Positions 41,540-53,012 of a stretch of DNA of 60,764 nucleotides are shown piece by piece. The position numbers and the translations under genes were made by a program. The stretch spans positions 1 to 60,764 of the forward strand of contig CALVMB010000061.1 of NCBI GenBank assembly GCA_944341895.1. The letters run 5' to 3'. The stretch comes from an uncultured Clostridia bacterium (lineage in GTDB: Bacteria > Bacillota > Clostridia > Christensenellales > Borkfalkiaceae). The notes below the pieces were generated by a model. The model saw nothing but the letters and a program-made list of their open reading frames with translations. It did no database searches and was not told the DNA's origin. Position 1 is the first letter of the stretch, and each line of letters opens with the position of its first letter.

Positions 41540-43078
41540 TCAGCGGACGATCAGGCTCTTGCCCGTCATCTCCGCGGGAACGGGAACGCCCATCATTTCG
41601 AGCAGCGTGGGCGCAAGATCGGCGAGCACGCCGCCCTCGCGCAATTTCACGCCTTTGAGCGCGTCGCTCACCAGCACCACGGGCACGGGGTTGGTGGTGT
41701 GCGCGGTGAACGGCGAACCGTCCTCGGCGATCATCTTGTCAGCATTGCCGTGGTCGGCGGTCAGCAGCGCGCCGCCGCCCATTTCGAGGATCTTTTTGAG
41801 CACCTTGTCCACGCACTCGTCCACCGCCGCGACCGCCGCTTCCGCCGCAGGCAGGATGCCCGTATGCCCGACCATGTCGCAGTTGGCAAAGTTCAGGATC
41901 ATCGCGTCGTATTCGCCCGTGGAAAGTTGTTCGAGCGCCTTTTCGGTCACTTCGTACGCGCTCATTTCGGGTTTGAGGTCGTAGGTCGCGACCTTCGGGG
42001 ACGGGATGAGCACGCGCACTTCGTCCTTGTTGGGCGCTTCCACGCCGCCGTTGAAGAAGAAGGTGACGTGCGCATATTTCTCCGTTTCGGCGATGCGCAG
42101 TTGCTTTTTGCCCAGCGAGGCGAGATATTCGCCCAGCGTGTTTTTCAGGCTCTGTTTGTGGAATGCGACGTGCACATGCGAGAACGTAGCGTCATATTCG
42201 GTAAAGCAGACATAATACGGCGCGAGGTACCCCGTCTTGCGCTCGAAACCGCCGAACTCGGGTTCGGTGAACGCGCGGGTGATCTCCCTGGCGCGGTCGG
42301 GACGGAAGTTGAAGAAAATGACGCTGTCCCCTTGTTCCACCAGCGCGACGGGCTTGCCGCCTTTGACGACGTTGGTGGGCAGGATGAACTCGTCCGTCAC
42401 ATCTCCTTTGTACGATTCCTCGATCGCCGCGGCGGCGTCCTCGGCATGGATGCCGTTGCCCAGCGTCAGCATTTCATACGCCTTGACGACGCGTTCCCAG
42501 CGGTTGTCGCGGTCCATGGCGTAATACCTGCCGCACACCGACGCGACGGCGCCGAAGCCGAGTTTGTCCATCTCCGCCTGCAGGTCGCGCACAAAACCCG
42601 CGCCCGACGTGGGCGAAACGTCGCGCCCGTCCATAAAGCAGTGCACATAGGCGTTGTCCAGCCCCTGCTCTTTGCACAGGCGCAGAAGCGCATAAAGGTG
42701 GGTGTTGTGGCTGTGCACGCCGCCGTCCGAGAGCAATCCCCAGACGTGCAGTTTTTTTCCGTTGTTTTTTGCGTTCGCAATAGCGCCGAGAAGGGCTTCG
42801 TTTTTGAAAAATTCGCCGTCCTCGATCTCTTTGGTGATCTTGGTCAGTTCCTGATAGACGATCCTGCCCGCGCCCATATTGAGGTGCCCGACTTCGGAAT
42901 TGCCCATCTGCCCGTCGGGAAGCCCGACGCTCATGCCCGAAGCGCCCAACATGCCCGAAGGATATTCCGCGCGGTAGCGGTTGACGTTGGGACTGCCCTG
43001 CTGCGCGATGGCGTTGCCCTTGCCGTCGGGCGCGATGCCATAGCCGTCCATGATGATGATCGCATACGGTTTTTTCAT
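41540..43078 (-). CDS. gpmI: 2,3-bisphosphoglycerate-independent phosphoglycerate mutase
   Basis: 512 residues from ATG 43078 (CGAGG upstream). IIIMDGYGIAPDGKGNAI binds the first metal; the phosphorylated Ser is in MGNSEVGHLNMGAG; GRDVSPTSG, NFRPDRAREI and TADHGNADKM complete the alkaline-phosphatase-like site. Catalyses 3-PG to 2-PG. With tpiA and pgk on the same strand it makes most of a lower-glycolysis cluster, interrupted by two opposite-strand regulators. Confidence 0.96.
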   Translation of the reverse strand: MKKPYAIIIMDGYGIAPDGKGNAIAQQGSPNVNRYRAEYPSGMLGASGMSVGLPDGQMGNSEVGHLNMGAGRIVYQELTKITKEIEDGEFFKNEALLGAIANAKNNGKKLHVWGLLSDGGVHSHNTHLYALLRLCKEQGLDNAYVHCFMDGRDVSPTSGAGFVRDLQAEMDKLGFGAVASVCGRYYAMDRDNRWERVVKAYEMLTLGNGIHAEDAAAAIEESYKGDVTDEFILPTNVVKGGKPVALVEQGDSVIFFNFRPDRAREITRAFTEPEFGGFERKTGYLAPYYVCFTEYDATFSHVHVAFHKQSLKNTLGEYLASLGKKQLRIAETEKYAHVTFFFNGGVEAPNKDEVRVLIPSPKVATYDLKPEMSAYEVTEKALEQLSTGEYDAMILNFANCDMVGHTGILPAAEAAVAAVDECVDKVLKKILEMGGGALLTADHGNADKMIAEDGSPFTAHTTNPVPVVLVSDALKGVKLREGGVLADLAPTLLEMMGVPVPAEMTGKSLIVR

Positions 43079-43110
43079 TGCTGTATACCTCGTTTCGTTA
43101 TTCAAAACAT

Positions 43111-43139
43111 ATTATACAGCAAGCGGCGCGGTTTTGCAA
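43111..43139 (-). promoter_or_regulatory. promoter of gpmI
   Basis: TTGCAA-17 bp-TATAAT on the minus strand, about 32 bp before ATG 43078. Confidence 0.75.
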
Positions 43140-43281
43140 CCGCCGCGCTCGATTTCATAAAATTTTTTCTTGCGGATCCCGCGCCATTCTGCGCGGCGCC
43201 GCGGCCAGGGAGATCCGAAAAATATGCCTGCGGATCCGTTATCCAGACTTGCGCGCTTTTGGCATTTTTTGTTTTTTTTAC

Positions 43282-43311
43282 TTGACAATCAATAGCACGT
43301 TGTGCTATTAT
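43282..43311 (+). promoter_or_regulatory. promoter with embedded operator for the small XRE gene
   Basis: TTGACA-18 bp-TATTAT. The spacer and the first part of the -10 are a perfect inverted repeat AATAGCAC-GTT-GTGCTATT (43291-43309), a likely repressor-binding site, presumably for one of the two XRE proteins encoded just downstream. Confidence 0.8.
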
Positions 43312-43353
43312 AACATCGGGATATGGGGAAAATTCAGCAACTGAGGAGAAATT

Positions 43354-43581
43354 ATGGGGGTAGAAACAGAGACTGACGAAATCGGTCTGCGACTGCGTGC
43401 AGCCATCCGCAACAGCCCGCTGACGCAGAAAGAGATCGCGGAACGCACGGGGCTGTGCCCCGCAACGATCAGCAAGTACGTGCGCCAGCAAAAGCGCCCG
43501 TCGCTGGATACATTTGCGGAACTTTGCCGCGTGCTCGGCGTTTCGTCCGACGCGATCCTCGGCTTGCCGCCTGACAAATGA
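43354..43581 (+). CDS. small XRE-family DNA-binding protein, 75 aa
   Basis: Little more than one helix-turn-helix: LRAAIRNSPLTQKEIAERTG, LCPATISKYVRQQKRPSL, FAELCRVLGVSSDAIL. GAGGAG precedes ATG 43354. The promoter carries a palindrome, so autoregulation is likely. A target beyond itself and the neighbouring gene cannot be read. Confidence 0.85.
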   Translation: MGVETETDEIGLRLRAAIRNSPLTQKEIAERTGLCPATISKYVRQQKRPSLDTFAELCRVLGVSSDAILGLPPDK

Positions 43582-43687
43582 AAAACCGTGCCCGTTCCCG
43601 GACGGACACAGGGTATAATTTCCGATGCATTAAAATGCGCTTCCCGTATTCTTAAAATCCAAGGCATCGGAAAGAGAGTGTAGGATT

Positions 43688-44011
43688 ATGTTTGCAAAAA
43701 TTTTGAAGACGCTGCGCAAGGAAAGCGACACGACGCAGTGCGAACTGGCTGAGAAACTTGGGATCAAACAATCGACCGTCAGCAGTTGGGAGATCGGACG
43801 CAGCCGCCCCACGTTTGAGCAAGTCATCGAGATCTCCAACATCTTCGGCTGCTCGACCGACTATCTGCTCGGCAAATCGGACAACGACAACAATTATGTC
43901 TATACCGACAACAAGACGTTGCAGAACTTCTACATCGATTTCAGCAAATTGTCCAAATCCGAACAGCAGTTCCTCGTCAAGTCCGTCAAGTCTTACGTAG
44001 AAAACAAGTAA
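43688..44011 (+). CDS. XRE-family regulator, 107 aa
   Basis: Residues 1-62 form the helix-turn-helix (LRKESDTTQCELAEKLGIKQ, STVSSWEIGRSRPTFEQVI) ending STDYLLGKSD, as in Cro/CI-like repressors. A short C-terminal helix (FSKLSKSEQQFLVKSVKSYV) may dimerise. AGAGAGTGTAGG lies ahead of ATG. A TATAAT at 43614 with a poor -35 may give it its own transcript. Paired with the smaller XRE gene between gpmI and tpiA, on the opposite strand to both. Confidence 0.85.
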   Translation: MFAKILKTLRKESDTTQCELAEKLGIKQSTVSSWEIGRSRPTFEQVIEISNIFGCSTDYLLGKSDNDNNYVYTDNKTLQNFYIDFSKLSKSEQQFLVKSVKSYVENK

Positions 44012-44018
44012 CCGGGAC

Positions 44019-44061
44019 AGAGAAACGCCGCTTCCGCAAAAGGTGCGGCACTTCTCTTTTA
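44019..44061 (+). terminator. terminator after the second XRE gene
   Basis: Imperfect stem AGAGAAACGCCGC with GCGGCACTTCTCT followed by TTTT. Confidence 0.6.
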
Positions 44062-44112
44062 CAATATAGTTAATCGTGTTTACAATTATCCCTGTAAAAA
44101 ATAAGGGCTGAA

Positions 44113-44143
44113 ACGGCGGATGCGCAGGCATCCGCCGTTTTTT
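44113..44143 (+). terminator. second plus-strand terminator
   Basis: Perfect 11-bp stem ACGGCGGATGC/GCATCCGCCGT with a 4-nt loop and a T6 run. Confidence 0.85.
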
Positions 44144-44150
44144 GCGACCG

Positions 44151-44181
44151 AAAAAAGCGCGGCGGGCATCCCCCGCCGCGC
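44151..44181 (-). terminator. distal tpiA terminator
   Basis: Stem GCGCGGCGGG/CCCGCCGCGC followed on the minus strand by TTTTTT. It shares its stem sequence with the proximal terminator at 44246-44283. Confidence 0.8.
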
Positions 44182-44245
44182 AAAAGATCTGCCCGCCGCA
44201 AAGGCGCGGATATGCGGCGGCACAAAATCAAGGATCGACAGCGGC

Positions 44246-44283
44246 AACAAAAACCCGCCGCGCAAGAGATCCTGCGCGGCGGG
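44246..44283 (-). terminator. proximal tpiA terminator
   Basis: Stem CCCGCCGCGC/GCGCGGCGGG with a 10-nt loop and TTTTTGTTG on the minus strand, about 23 bp after the tpiA stop. Confidence 0.8.
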
Positions 44284-44305
44284 CAACGGTTGCGTCGATG
44301 CCGGC

Positions 44306-45052
44306 TCAGCGGTCAAAATGGACGATCGCGGAGAAATCTTCCGCTTTGAGCGACGCGCCGCCGATCAGGCCGCCGTCGATCTCGGGCATCGCCATCAGTT
44401 CCTTGCAGTTTTTGGCATTCATGCTGCCGCCGTACTGGATGCGCACCTTTGCCGCGCACTCGGGGCAGAACATCTCCGCACACGTCCTGCGGATAAAGCC
44501 GATGGTCTCGTTCGCCTGCTGTGCCGTAGCCGTTTTGCCCGTGCCGATCGCCCAGACAGGCTCGTACGCGATGACGATGCGCGAAACGTCGTCCAGCCCT
44601 TTCAGCCCCTCGCGGATCTGCACGGCAAGCACCTCTTCCGTCTTGCCCGTCTCGCGTTCTTCCAGGCTCTCGCCCACGCACACGATGGGCGTGATGCCTG
44701 CGGCAAGCGCGGCGAGCATGCGTTTGTTGACCGTTTCGTCCGTTTCGCCGAAATATTGGCGACGTTCGCTGTGGCCGATGACGACGTATTCCACGCCGAA
44801 CTCTTTGAGCATGGACGCCGAGATCTCGCCCGTAAATGCGCCGTGATCGGCAAAATGCACGTTCTGTGCGCCCAGGCAGATGTTGCTGCCTTTCAGCGTC
44901 TCGGACAGCGCGGGAAGCGCCGTGAACGGCGCGCAGACGGCGACGTCGCAGTTTGCGTCTTCGACCAGCGGACGGAGCGCCTTGACGAGCGCGACCCCTT
45001 CCGCGGCAGTGTTGTTCATTTTCCAGTTGCCTGCTATGATTGCTCTTCTCAT
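44306..45052 (-). CDS. tpiA: triosephosphate isomerase
   Basis: 248 residues, standard length. AGNWKMN (substrate Lys), [13 protein letters not shown] (catalytic His), [15 protein letters not shown] (catalytic Glu and mobile loop) and [11 protein letters not shown] (phosphate binding). Follows pgk in the same direction, in the glycolytic cluster. Confidence 0.97.
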   Translation of the reverse strand: MRRAIIAGNWKMNNTAAEGVALVKALRPLVEDANCDVAVCAPFTALPALSETLKGSNICLGAQNVHFADHGAFTGEISASMLKEFGVEYVVIGHSERRQYFGETDETVNKRMLAALAAGITPIVCVGESLEERETGKTEEVLAVQIREGLKGLDDVSRIVIAYEPVWAIGTGKTATAQQANETIGFIRRTCAEMFCPECAAKVRIQYGGSMNAKNCKELMAMPEIDGGLIGGASLKAEDFSAIVHFDR

Positions 45053-45116
45053 GATCGTATTGTCCTTATGGTCGTAACTTTGTGTTGCAGTCCCCGCCCT
45101 TTCAGGCGGACCGTAC

Positions 45117-45146
45117 GAAGAGCGGAAAGAAACCTTTCCGCTCTTT
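45117..45146 (-). terminator. stem-loop between pgk and tpiA
   Basis: AAGAGCGGAAAG/CTTTCCGCTCTT with a 4-nt loop. The T-run is on the plus-strand side, so on the minus strand it is more likely a processing or partial-termination element that tunes pgk against tpiA. Confidence 0.45.
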
Positions 45147-45155
45147 TGTTTGCCG

Positions 45156-46475
45156 TCAGTTCTTTTCGTTGAGGCAGGCGATGCCGGGAAGTACCTTGCC
45201 CTCCATCAGTTCGAGGGATGCGCCGCCGCCCGTGGAGATGTGCGTCATCTTGTCCGCAAAGCCGAGCTGCTGGACCGCCGCCGCACTGTCGCCGCCGCCG
45301 ATAATGGTGGTTGCGTCCTTCGCTTCCGCCATCGCCTGGGCGACCGCAACGGTGCCTTTGGCGAGGATGGGATTTTCGAACACGCCCATGGGGCCGTTCC
45401 AGACCACCGTCTTGGCGCCTTTGATCGCATCCGCAAAGAGTTTGCGGGAAGCCTCGCCGATGTCCAGCGCTTCCATGTCCGCAGGGATCGCGTCGATGGC
45501 GACCGTCTTCACTTCGATGGGCGCGTCGATGGGATCGGGGAAGGAAGCCGCGACGACGGCGTCGACGGGCAGGATGAGCTTTTTGCCCAGTTCTTCCGCT
45601 TTTTTCATCATGTCGTTGCAATAGCCGATCTTTTCGTCGTCGACCAGCGATTTGCCGATCTCATAGCCCTTGGCTTTGAGGAAGGTGTACGCCATGCCGC
45701 CGCCGATGATGAGCGTATCGCATTTATTGAGCAGATTGGAAATGACGTTGAGTTTGTCCGCGACTTTCGCGCCGCCGAGCACCGCGACGAAGGGACGCAC
45801 GGGATGATCGAGGCTGTCCGCCATAACTTCCAGTTCTTTCTGGATGAGGAAGCCGCAGACCGCGGTCTTGACCAGGCCGTATTCGACGATCGCCGCCGTG
45901 GAAGCGTGCGAACGGTGCGCCGTACCGAACGCGTCGTTCACGTACACGTCGCAGTAGGAAGCGAGTTTTTTGCAGAATTCGAGGTCTTTCCCCTCTTCAC
46001 CCGCGTAGAAGCGCAGGTTTTCGAGCAGGACGCATTCACCTTCTTTGAGCGCGGCCACTTTCTGCTCCGCGTCGGGGCCGACGACGTCCGCGGCGAACGT
46101 CACTTTGCCGCCCAGAAGTTCGTTGAGGCGGTCGGCGACCGGTTTGAGGGTCAGTTTGACGGGGTCGTTCTTCTTCGCCTTGGCAACATACTCCGCCGTC
46201 GCCGCTTCGCGGTCGGCTTCGGGAAGGGCTTCGACGGCCTTCTTCTCTTTCTTGTTGAGTTTCACCTTGGCGTCAAAGACGTTGTGCGGCTTGCCCATGT
46301 GCGAGCACAGCACCACTTTCGCGCCCTGTTCCACCAAATATTTGATGGTCGGCAGTGCGCCCATGATGCGGTTCTCGTCCGTGATCTTTCCGTCCTTCAT
46401 CGGCACGTTGAAATCACAGCGCACGAGCACGCGCTTGCCCTTCACGTCAACATCCGTAACAGACATCTTGTTCAT
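45156..46475 (-). CDS. pgk: phosphoglycerate kinase
   Basis: 439 residues, somewhat longer than usual because of a charged insertion after [11 protein letters not shown] ([19 protein letters not shown], about residues 70-105) seen in some Clostridia. Core motifs: [64 protein letters not shown], and [17 protein letters not shown]-forming step of glycolysis. AAGGAG precedes ATG 46475. Confidence 0.97.
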   Translation of the reverse strand: MNKMSVTDVDVKGKRVLVRCDFNVPMKDGKITDENRIMGALPTIKYLVEQGAKVVLCSHMGKPHNVFDAKVKLNKKEKKAVEALPEADREAATAEYVAKAKKNDPVKLTLKPVADRLNELLGGKVTFAADVVGPDAEQKVAALKEGECVLLENLRFYAGEEGKDLEFCKKLASYCDVYVNDAFGTAHRSHASTAAIVEYGLVKTAVCGFLIQKELEVMADSLDHPVRPFVAVLGGAKVADKLNVISNLLNKCDTLIIGGGMAYTFLKAKGYEIGKSLVDDEKIGYCNDMMKKAEELGKKLILPVDAVVAASFPDPIDAPIEVKTVAIDAIPADMEALDIGEASRKLFADAIKGAKTVVWNGPMGVFENPILAKGTVAVAQAMAEAKDATTIIGGGDSAAAVQQLGFADKMTHISTGGGASLELMEGKVLPGIACLNEKN

Positions 46476-46512
46476 AACGTCATCTCCTTATCGGTATTTT
46501 TTACCGTATTCT

Positions 46513-46541
46513 ATAGTATCGCATTTTTTATATTTTGTCAA
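46513..46541 (-). promoter_or_regulatory. promoter of pgk-tpiA
   Basis: TTGACA-17 bp-TACTAT on the minus strand, about 38 bp before ATG 46475. Confidence 0.75.
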
Positions 46542-46570
46542 GGAATTCCGTCTCCGTAACAAGCGCGCGA

Positions 46571-47059
46571 TCAGGACTTTGCGGGAAAATGCCCCACTTT
46601 TTCCGCCGCCGCGTAGCCGAGTTGCCGCCAGCCCTCATACACAGCGATCGCGACCGAGTTGGAGAGATTGAGGGAGCGGATGTCCCCCGCCATCGGGATG
46701 CGCACGCACTGCTCGTAATGCGCGCGCAGCAACGGTTCGGGAAGCCCCTTCGTCTCCTTGCCGAACACGAGAAAATCGCCGTCGCGGTAGGCAACGTCGC
46801 TGTGCGTCTTCGCAGCCTTGGTGCTGAAAAAGAAAAAACGGCTGCCCGCGTACCGTTCCAACACCTCTTCGATGCTGTCGTAATAGGAAATATCCACAAA
46901 ATGCCAGTAATCCAGCCCCGCGCGCCTGAGATACTTATCGGACACCTCAAAGCCGAGCGGGCGCACGAGGTGCAGGCGGCAGCCTGTCGCCGCGCAGGTG
47001 CGCACGATGTTGCCCGTGTTCTGCGGGATCTCCGGTTCTACGAGAACGATATGGAACAT
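46571..47059 (-). CDS. trmL: tRNA (cytidine(34)-2'-O)-methyltransferase
   Basis: 162 residues from ATG 47059 (GGGAGG upstream). SPOUT methyltransferase of the TrmL/YibK group: VLVEPEIPQNTGNIVRTCAA, LVFGKETKGLPEPLL, and the SAM-binding knot IPMAGDIRSLNLSNSVAIAV. Methylates the wobble base of certain leucine tRNAs. Its 3' end is about 95 bp from pgk. Confidence 0.93.
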   Translation of the reverse strand: MFHIVLVEPEIPQNTGNIVRTCAATGCRLHLVRPLGFEVSDKYLRRAGLDYWHFVDISYYDSIEEVLERYAGSRFFFFSTKAAKTHSDVAYRDGDFLVFGKETKGLPEPLLRAHYEQCVRIPMAGDIRSLNLSNSVAIAVYEGWRQLGYAAAEKVGHFPAKS

Positions 47060-47183
47060 ATGCTCCTCCCAAACGGTGGTTACCGCAGATATTGTAGCGC
47101 GCCGCCCGATTTTTTGCAAGCATACGGCGCGCGCATGGCAATTATTTTCTCCCCGCTTTTTTCAAAAAAAAGAGTTTATAGGC

Positions 47184-47212
47184 TTGACATTTGGTTCCGT
47201 ATGCGGTATACT
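47184..47212 (+). promoter_or_regulatory. consensus promoter without an adjacent gene
   Basis: TTGACA-17 bp-TATACT, with about 250 bp to the next start codon. It could drive a small RNA or a long leader of the lipoprotein gene. Confidence 0.75.
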
Positions 47213-47218
47213 GTCCAC

Positions 47219-47357
47219 GATAAAAGCGGCAAAATACCCGCATGGTATCGTTATCTTGTGCCGTTTTTCCTGAATTTTGCTCACACTCACTACCCATATT
47301 TTTTCTCATTTGTTTTAGGAGAACGGCTCGCCGTGAGGCGCGCCGTTCTTCTGTTTT
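47219..47357 (+). ncRNA. candidate small RNA
   Basis: Bounded by the promoter at 47184-47212 and a GC-rich hairpin (GAACGGC...GCCGTTC, 47321-47348) followed by TTCTGTTTT. No SD-led ORF lies inside. The whole 47060-47460 stretch has no other gene. Existence as a transcript is inferred from its ends only. Confidence 0.35.
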
Positions 47358-47396
47358 GCCGCGCGACGCGATATTTTCCGTTTTGCCGTTTTTTTC

Positions 47397-47424
47397 TTGA
47401 CTTTTGCGATTCCTTCCTTATAAT
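47397..47424 (+). promoter_or_regulatory. promoter of the repeat-containing lipoprotein
   Basis: TTGACT-16 bp-TATAAT, about 36 bp before ATG 47461. Confidence 0.7.
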
Positions 47425-47460
47425 ACCTGTAAACTGCCAATAAAAAACGGAAAGAATCCA

Positions 47461-49932
47461 ATGAAAAAATTTACATTTGCTTGTTTTACTCTGCTTCTGA
47501 CCTTGTTTTTAGGCATTGCCGCGGCGTGCTCGGTCAAACTGTACAAAATACAGTTCGTAGACGGAGAAACGACCGTCAAACTTATCCGCTCTGAGGGGAA
47601 CGAGAGCATCGCCCTGCCCGACCCTCTCTTTGAAAACCACGACGGGGAAACGTTCCGCGGCTGGTTCTTTGACGAAGGCATCTGGACAAAAGAGATGACG
47701 GAGGACTTTTACCTCGAAAGCGACCTGACGACGGACGTGACCGTTTACGCGTATTGGTCGAAAGACCAGACGCCTCCCGGGGAAGATACGCCGCCCGACG
47801 GCCAGACACCGACCGTGACGTTTATAACGAACGGCGGGAGCGCGGTCTCGCCCGTACAGGTGGAAAACATCGCCGCCGAACCGCAGACGGAGCGGGCGCA
47901 TTACCGCTTTGACGGCTGGTTCACCGACGCGTCGTTTTCGGGCGAACGCGTGACCTTCCCCTATGCGGTGACACAGGACACGTCGCTGTACGCCAAGTGG
48001 ACGCAGACCGAGTTTTATGTCACATTCGAAGAAAACGGCGGCGATGCGGTAGCGGACGGCTGGTTCGGCAAGATCGAGGCGGAGCCGCACGCAGAGCGGA
48101 GCGGGTTCATCTTCGGCGGCTGGTTCATCGACGCGTCGTTTCCGGGCGGGCGCGTGACCTTCCCCTATGCGGTGACGCAAACGACGACGCTGTACGCCAA
48201 GTGGACGCCGCAGCCGCAGTTGCTCGGCATCGAAGGCTTTGCGATCAGCGGGACGACCGCCAGCGCCTCCTGCACGTCGGACAAAGATTCCGTAAACATT
48301 GCGGATGCCGTGACCGTTACGGAAGGCGCGACGTGGAAAGTATATTATGACGAAGATCTCCGCACGGAAGCGGACGCCTCCGCCCTGCCGCTGAACGCGG
48401 GCATCAACCGCTTTTATCTGCAGGTCAGCGCGGCTGGACAAAGCGCCGTATATACGCTGGCCATTGAACAGACGGACGGCTACGCGCTGACCGTGTACGA
48501 AAACGGCGAACCGAGCGCATCCGTCTACGCCAACAAGGGCGACACGTTTGCCAGCCCGCTCCCGCAGATCTATACGCAGGAAAAGAACTTTACCTTCGAC
48601 GGCGAATACTTTGCGGACGAAGCGATGACGCAGCCCTTTACCGATTTTACCGCGAGTGGCGATAAGACGGTGTACCTGAAAGTGTGGTATACGGGCTACG
48701 AGTATTCCTCCTTCATTTTTACCATTCAGGGCGCGCTGAAATCCGATCTTCCCATCCTGTATGCCAAGATCCCGAGCATGATCGGGTCCTCGCCCATCTA
48801 TTTCCTGAACAGCAGTTTCCAGAACGACTTTGACTTCAAGAAAAATCTTCAGGAAGTCAAGATCGAAGCGGGCATCCGCACAATCGAAAATTCCGCTTTT
48901 TCTCAGAGCGACGTCCTGCGCAAAGTGACCTTGCCCGACGGGATCATGCTCGCGGGCGGCGTATTCCGCGACTGCCCCATGCTCTCCGAAATGGTGTGCG
49001 ACGGCGCCATCCGCTCCTCTTCCACCAACTTCAGCGGCACGGCGCTGTACAATGACCCCGCCAACTGGGAAAACGGCGCGTTTTATATCGGGAACTATCT
49101 TGCGGGATACAATGAACAAAAAGCCGAATCCCTGGATCTGACCGTCCGCAGCGGGACCGTCTCCGTGGCGGGGTCTGCCTGCGATGGCTCTTCCCTGCAA
49201 TCCGTTGATTTCGGCAATAGCGTGAAGTATATCGGCGCGTACGCGTTCGACGGCTGCTCGTCGCTGGCATCGGTCACGGGCATGGACGCCGTGGAAAGCA
49301 TCGGGGAAAACGCATTCCGCAATACGCCTTTCGCCCCCGCCGACGATTCCACGCCCGCCAACACGCTGTACTACCTGAACAACTGGCTGATCGCCGCACA
49401 TAAATTTTCGGGCACGCTGACGCTGCGAAGCGGGACGGTCGGCATTGCGGACAGCGTGTTCAAAAGCAATGCGGACATCACGTCCGTCGACTTCGGCGAC
49501 TCGCTCCGATACATCGGGAAATATGCGTTCGGCAGCGATTCTTCCGGAAAAGGCATGCTCACCGAGGTGCAGTTCCCCGCGAGCTTGCGCTCCGTAGACG
49601 AAAGCGCATTCTCCTATCAGTCAAAGATCACCCGCATTTCGTTCGGCGAGAACCTGACCTTCATCGGCAAAAACGCCTTCCGTTTCTGCTCCTCGATCGC
49701 CGAAGTCCTGCTTCCCGAAAGTTTGCAGACCGTTCAATGCTGGGCATTTTCCGCCACTGCACCGAGTGCTAAACTCTTCCTCGAAAACACTTTGGAAAAT
49801 ATCTATGCCGAAAAGGAATGGAGCGGGTTCGGTGCCAACAAGGCGATCTGTTACGAATACAGCGAAACGCCGAAAACGGGCAACTACTGGCGGTATGTGG
49901 ACGGTGTGCCCACCGTATGGGAAACCGCATAA
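47461..49932 (+). CDS. surface lipoprotein with InlB-type B repeats and BspA-type leucine-rich repeats
   Basis: 823 residues from ATG 47461. Signal with lipobox AAAC. Residues about 30-95 are a first beta-grasp repeat. Two close copies of the InlB B-repeat (Listeria-Bacteroides repeat) follow near 115-180 and 182-245, each ending in TTLYAKWT or TSLYAKWT after FPYAVTQ. Residues 250-420 hold a beta-sandwich and another repeat. From about 455 to 790 are BspA-like LRR_5 repeats (SVDFGNSVKYIGAYAFDGC, SVDFGDSLRYIGKYAFG, RISFGENLTFIGKNAFRFC). A host- or matrix-adhesion role is typical of such proteins but not proven. Confidence 0.85.
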   Translation: MKKFTFACFTLLLTLFLGIAAACSVKLYKIQFVDGETTVKLIRSEGNESIALPDPLFENHDGETFRGWFFDEGIWTKEMTEDFYLESDLTTDVTVYAYWSKDQTPPGEDTPPDGQTPTVTFITNGGSAVSPVQVENIAAEPQTERAHYRFDGWFTDASFSGERVTFPYAVTQDTSLYAKWTQTEFYVTFEENGGDAVADGWFGKIEAEPHAERSGFIFGGWFIDASFPGGRVTFPYAVTQTTTLYAKWTPQPQLLGIEGFAISGTTASASCTSDKDSVNIADAVTVTEGATWKVYYDEDLRTEADASALPLNAGINRFYLQVSAAGQSAVYTLAIEQTDGYALTVYENGEPSASVYANKGDTFASPLPQIYTQEKNFTFDGEYFADEAMTQPFTDFTASGDKTVYLKVWYTGYEYSSFIFTIQGALKSDLPILYAKIPSMIGSSPIYFLNSSFQNDFDFKKNLQEVKIEAGIRTIENSAFSQSDVLRKVTLPDGIMLAGGVFRDCPMLSEMVCDGAIRSSSTNFSGTALYNDPANWENGAFYIGNYLAGYNEQKAESLDLTVRSGTVSVAGSACDGSSLQSVDFGNSVKYIGAYAFDGCSSLASVTGMDAVESIGENAFRNTPFAPADDSTPANTLYYLNNWLIAAHKFSGTLTLRSGTVGIADSVFKSNADITSVDFGDSLRYIGKYAFGSDSSGKGMLTEVQFPASLRSVDESAFSYQSKITRISFGENLTFIGKNAFRFCSSIAEVLLPESLQTVQCWAFSATAPSAKLFLENTLENIYAEKEWSGFGANKAICYEYSETPKTGNYWRYVDGVPTVWETA

Positions 49933-49939
49933 ACGACGC

Positions 49940-49970
49940 GCGGGCGGGAGCAATGCTCCCGCCCGCTTTT
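49940..49970 (+). terminator. terminator of the lipoprotein gene
   Basis: Stem GCGGGCGGGAGC/GCTCCCGCCCGC with a 3-nt loop and TTTT. Confidence 0.85.
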
Positions 49971-49994
49971 GCTGTTTTGCCGCAAAACATGCGA

Positions 49995-50021
49995 GCGCCG
50001 CCCCTCGGGGCGGCGCTTTTT

Positions 50022-50022
<1 letters not shown>
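49995..50022 (+). terminator. second terminator between convergent lipoprotein and valS genes
   Basis: GCGCCGCCCC/GGGGCGGCGC followed by T6; it also lies at the end of valS on the other strand. Confidence 0.7.
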
Positions 50023-52655
<2,633 letters not shown>

Positions 52656-52736
52656 TTTGCACCTTCTCTCCGCGGGCATCTCTCCCGCCCGCCGCGCCCT
52701 CGGACGCGATTTTCCCGATTTTATAGGATACCCCAC

Positions 52737-52765
52737 ATTATAACGATAACCCACGCTTTTGTCAA
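52737..52765 (-). promoter_or_regulatory. consensus promoter of valS
   Basis: TTGACA-17 bp-TATAAT on the minus strand, about 80 bp before ATG 52655. Confidence 0.85.
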
Positions 52766-52837
52766 TTAAAACCCCTCGGCGGGAAGCGCAAAAAGTGCCC
52801 GAAATTTTTGCCGCCGCCCGCCGCCGCAGGCGCGGGG

Positions 52838-52909
52838 GGACACCTTCCGTCGCAGGCAACGAGGTGTCCGACGCGCGGCGATCCAACGGTGCGTCGGGCA
52901 CCTGTTTTT
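52838..52909 (+). promoter_or_regulatory. leader-like terminator with an alternative stem
   Basis: A 12-bp stem GGTGTCCGACGC/GCGTCGGGCACC (52863-52902) is followed by TGTTTTTG, a terminator on the plus strand. GGACACCT at 52838-52845 can instead pair with AGGTGTCC at 52862-52869, which would break the terminator. Such mutually exclusive stems are usual in attenuators or riboswitches, but no known aptamer is recognised and the promoter that would feed it is unclear. Confidence 0.45.
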
Positions 52910-52950
52910 GTACCGCAACCGTACGGCGGTCCCGCCCGCTTTGTTGCGCC

Positions 52951-52980
52951 TTGTCATTTTCGCGCGCCGCGGCATACAAT
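52951..52980 (+). promoter_or_regulatory. promoter of the NMT1-type ABC operon
   Basis: TTGTCA-18 bp-TACAAT, about 32 bp before ATG 53013, downstream of the leader-like terminator. Confidence 0.6.
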
Positions 52981-53012
52981 GCATTATTAAAAATTTCACG
53001 GAGAATTCCCAC

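Noticed and set aside
52656-52735. T-box leader for valS
   Set aside because: The transcript leader is only about 75 nt, with no specifier loop or T-box sequence.
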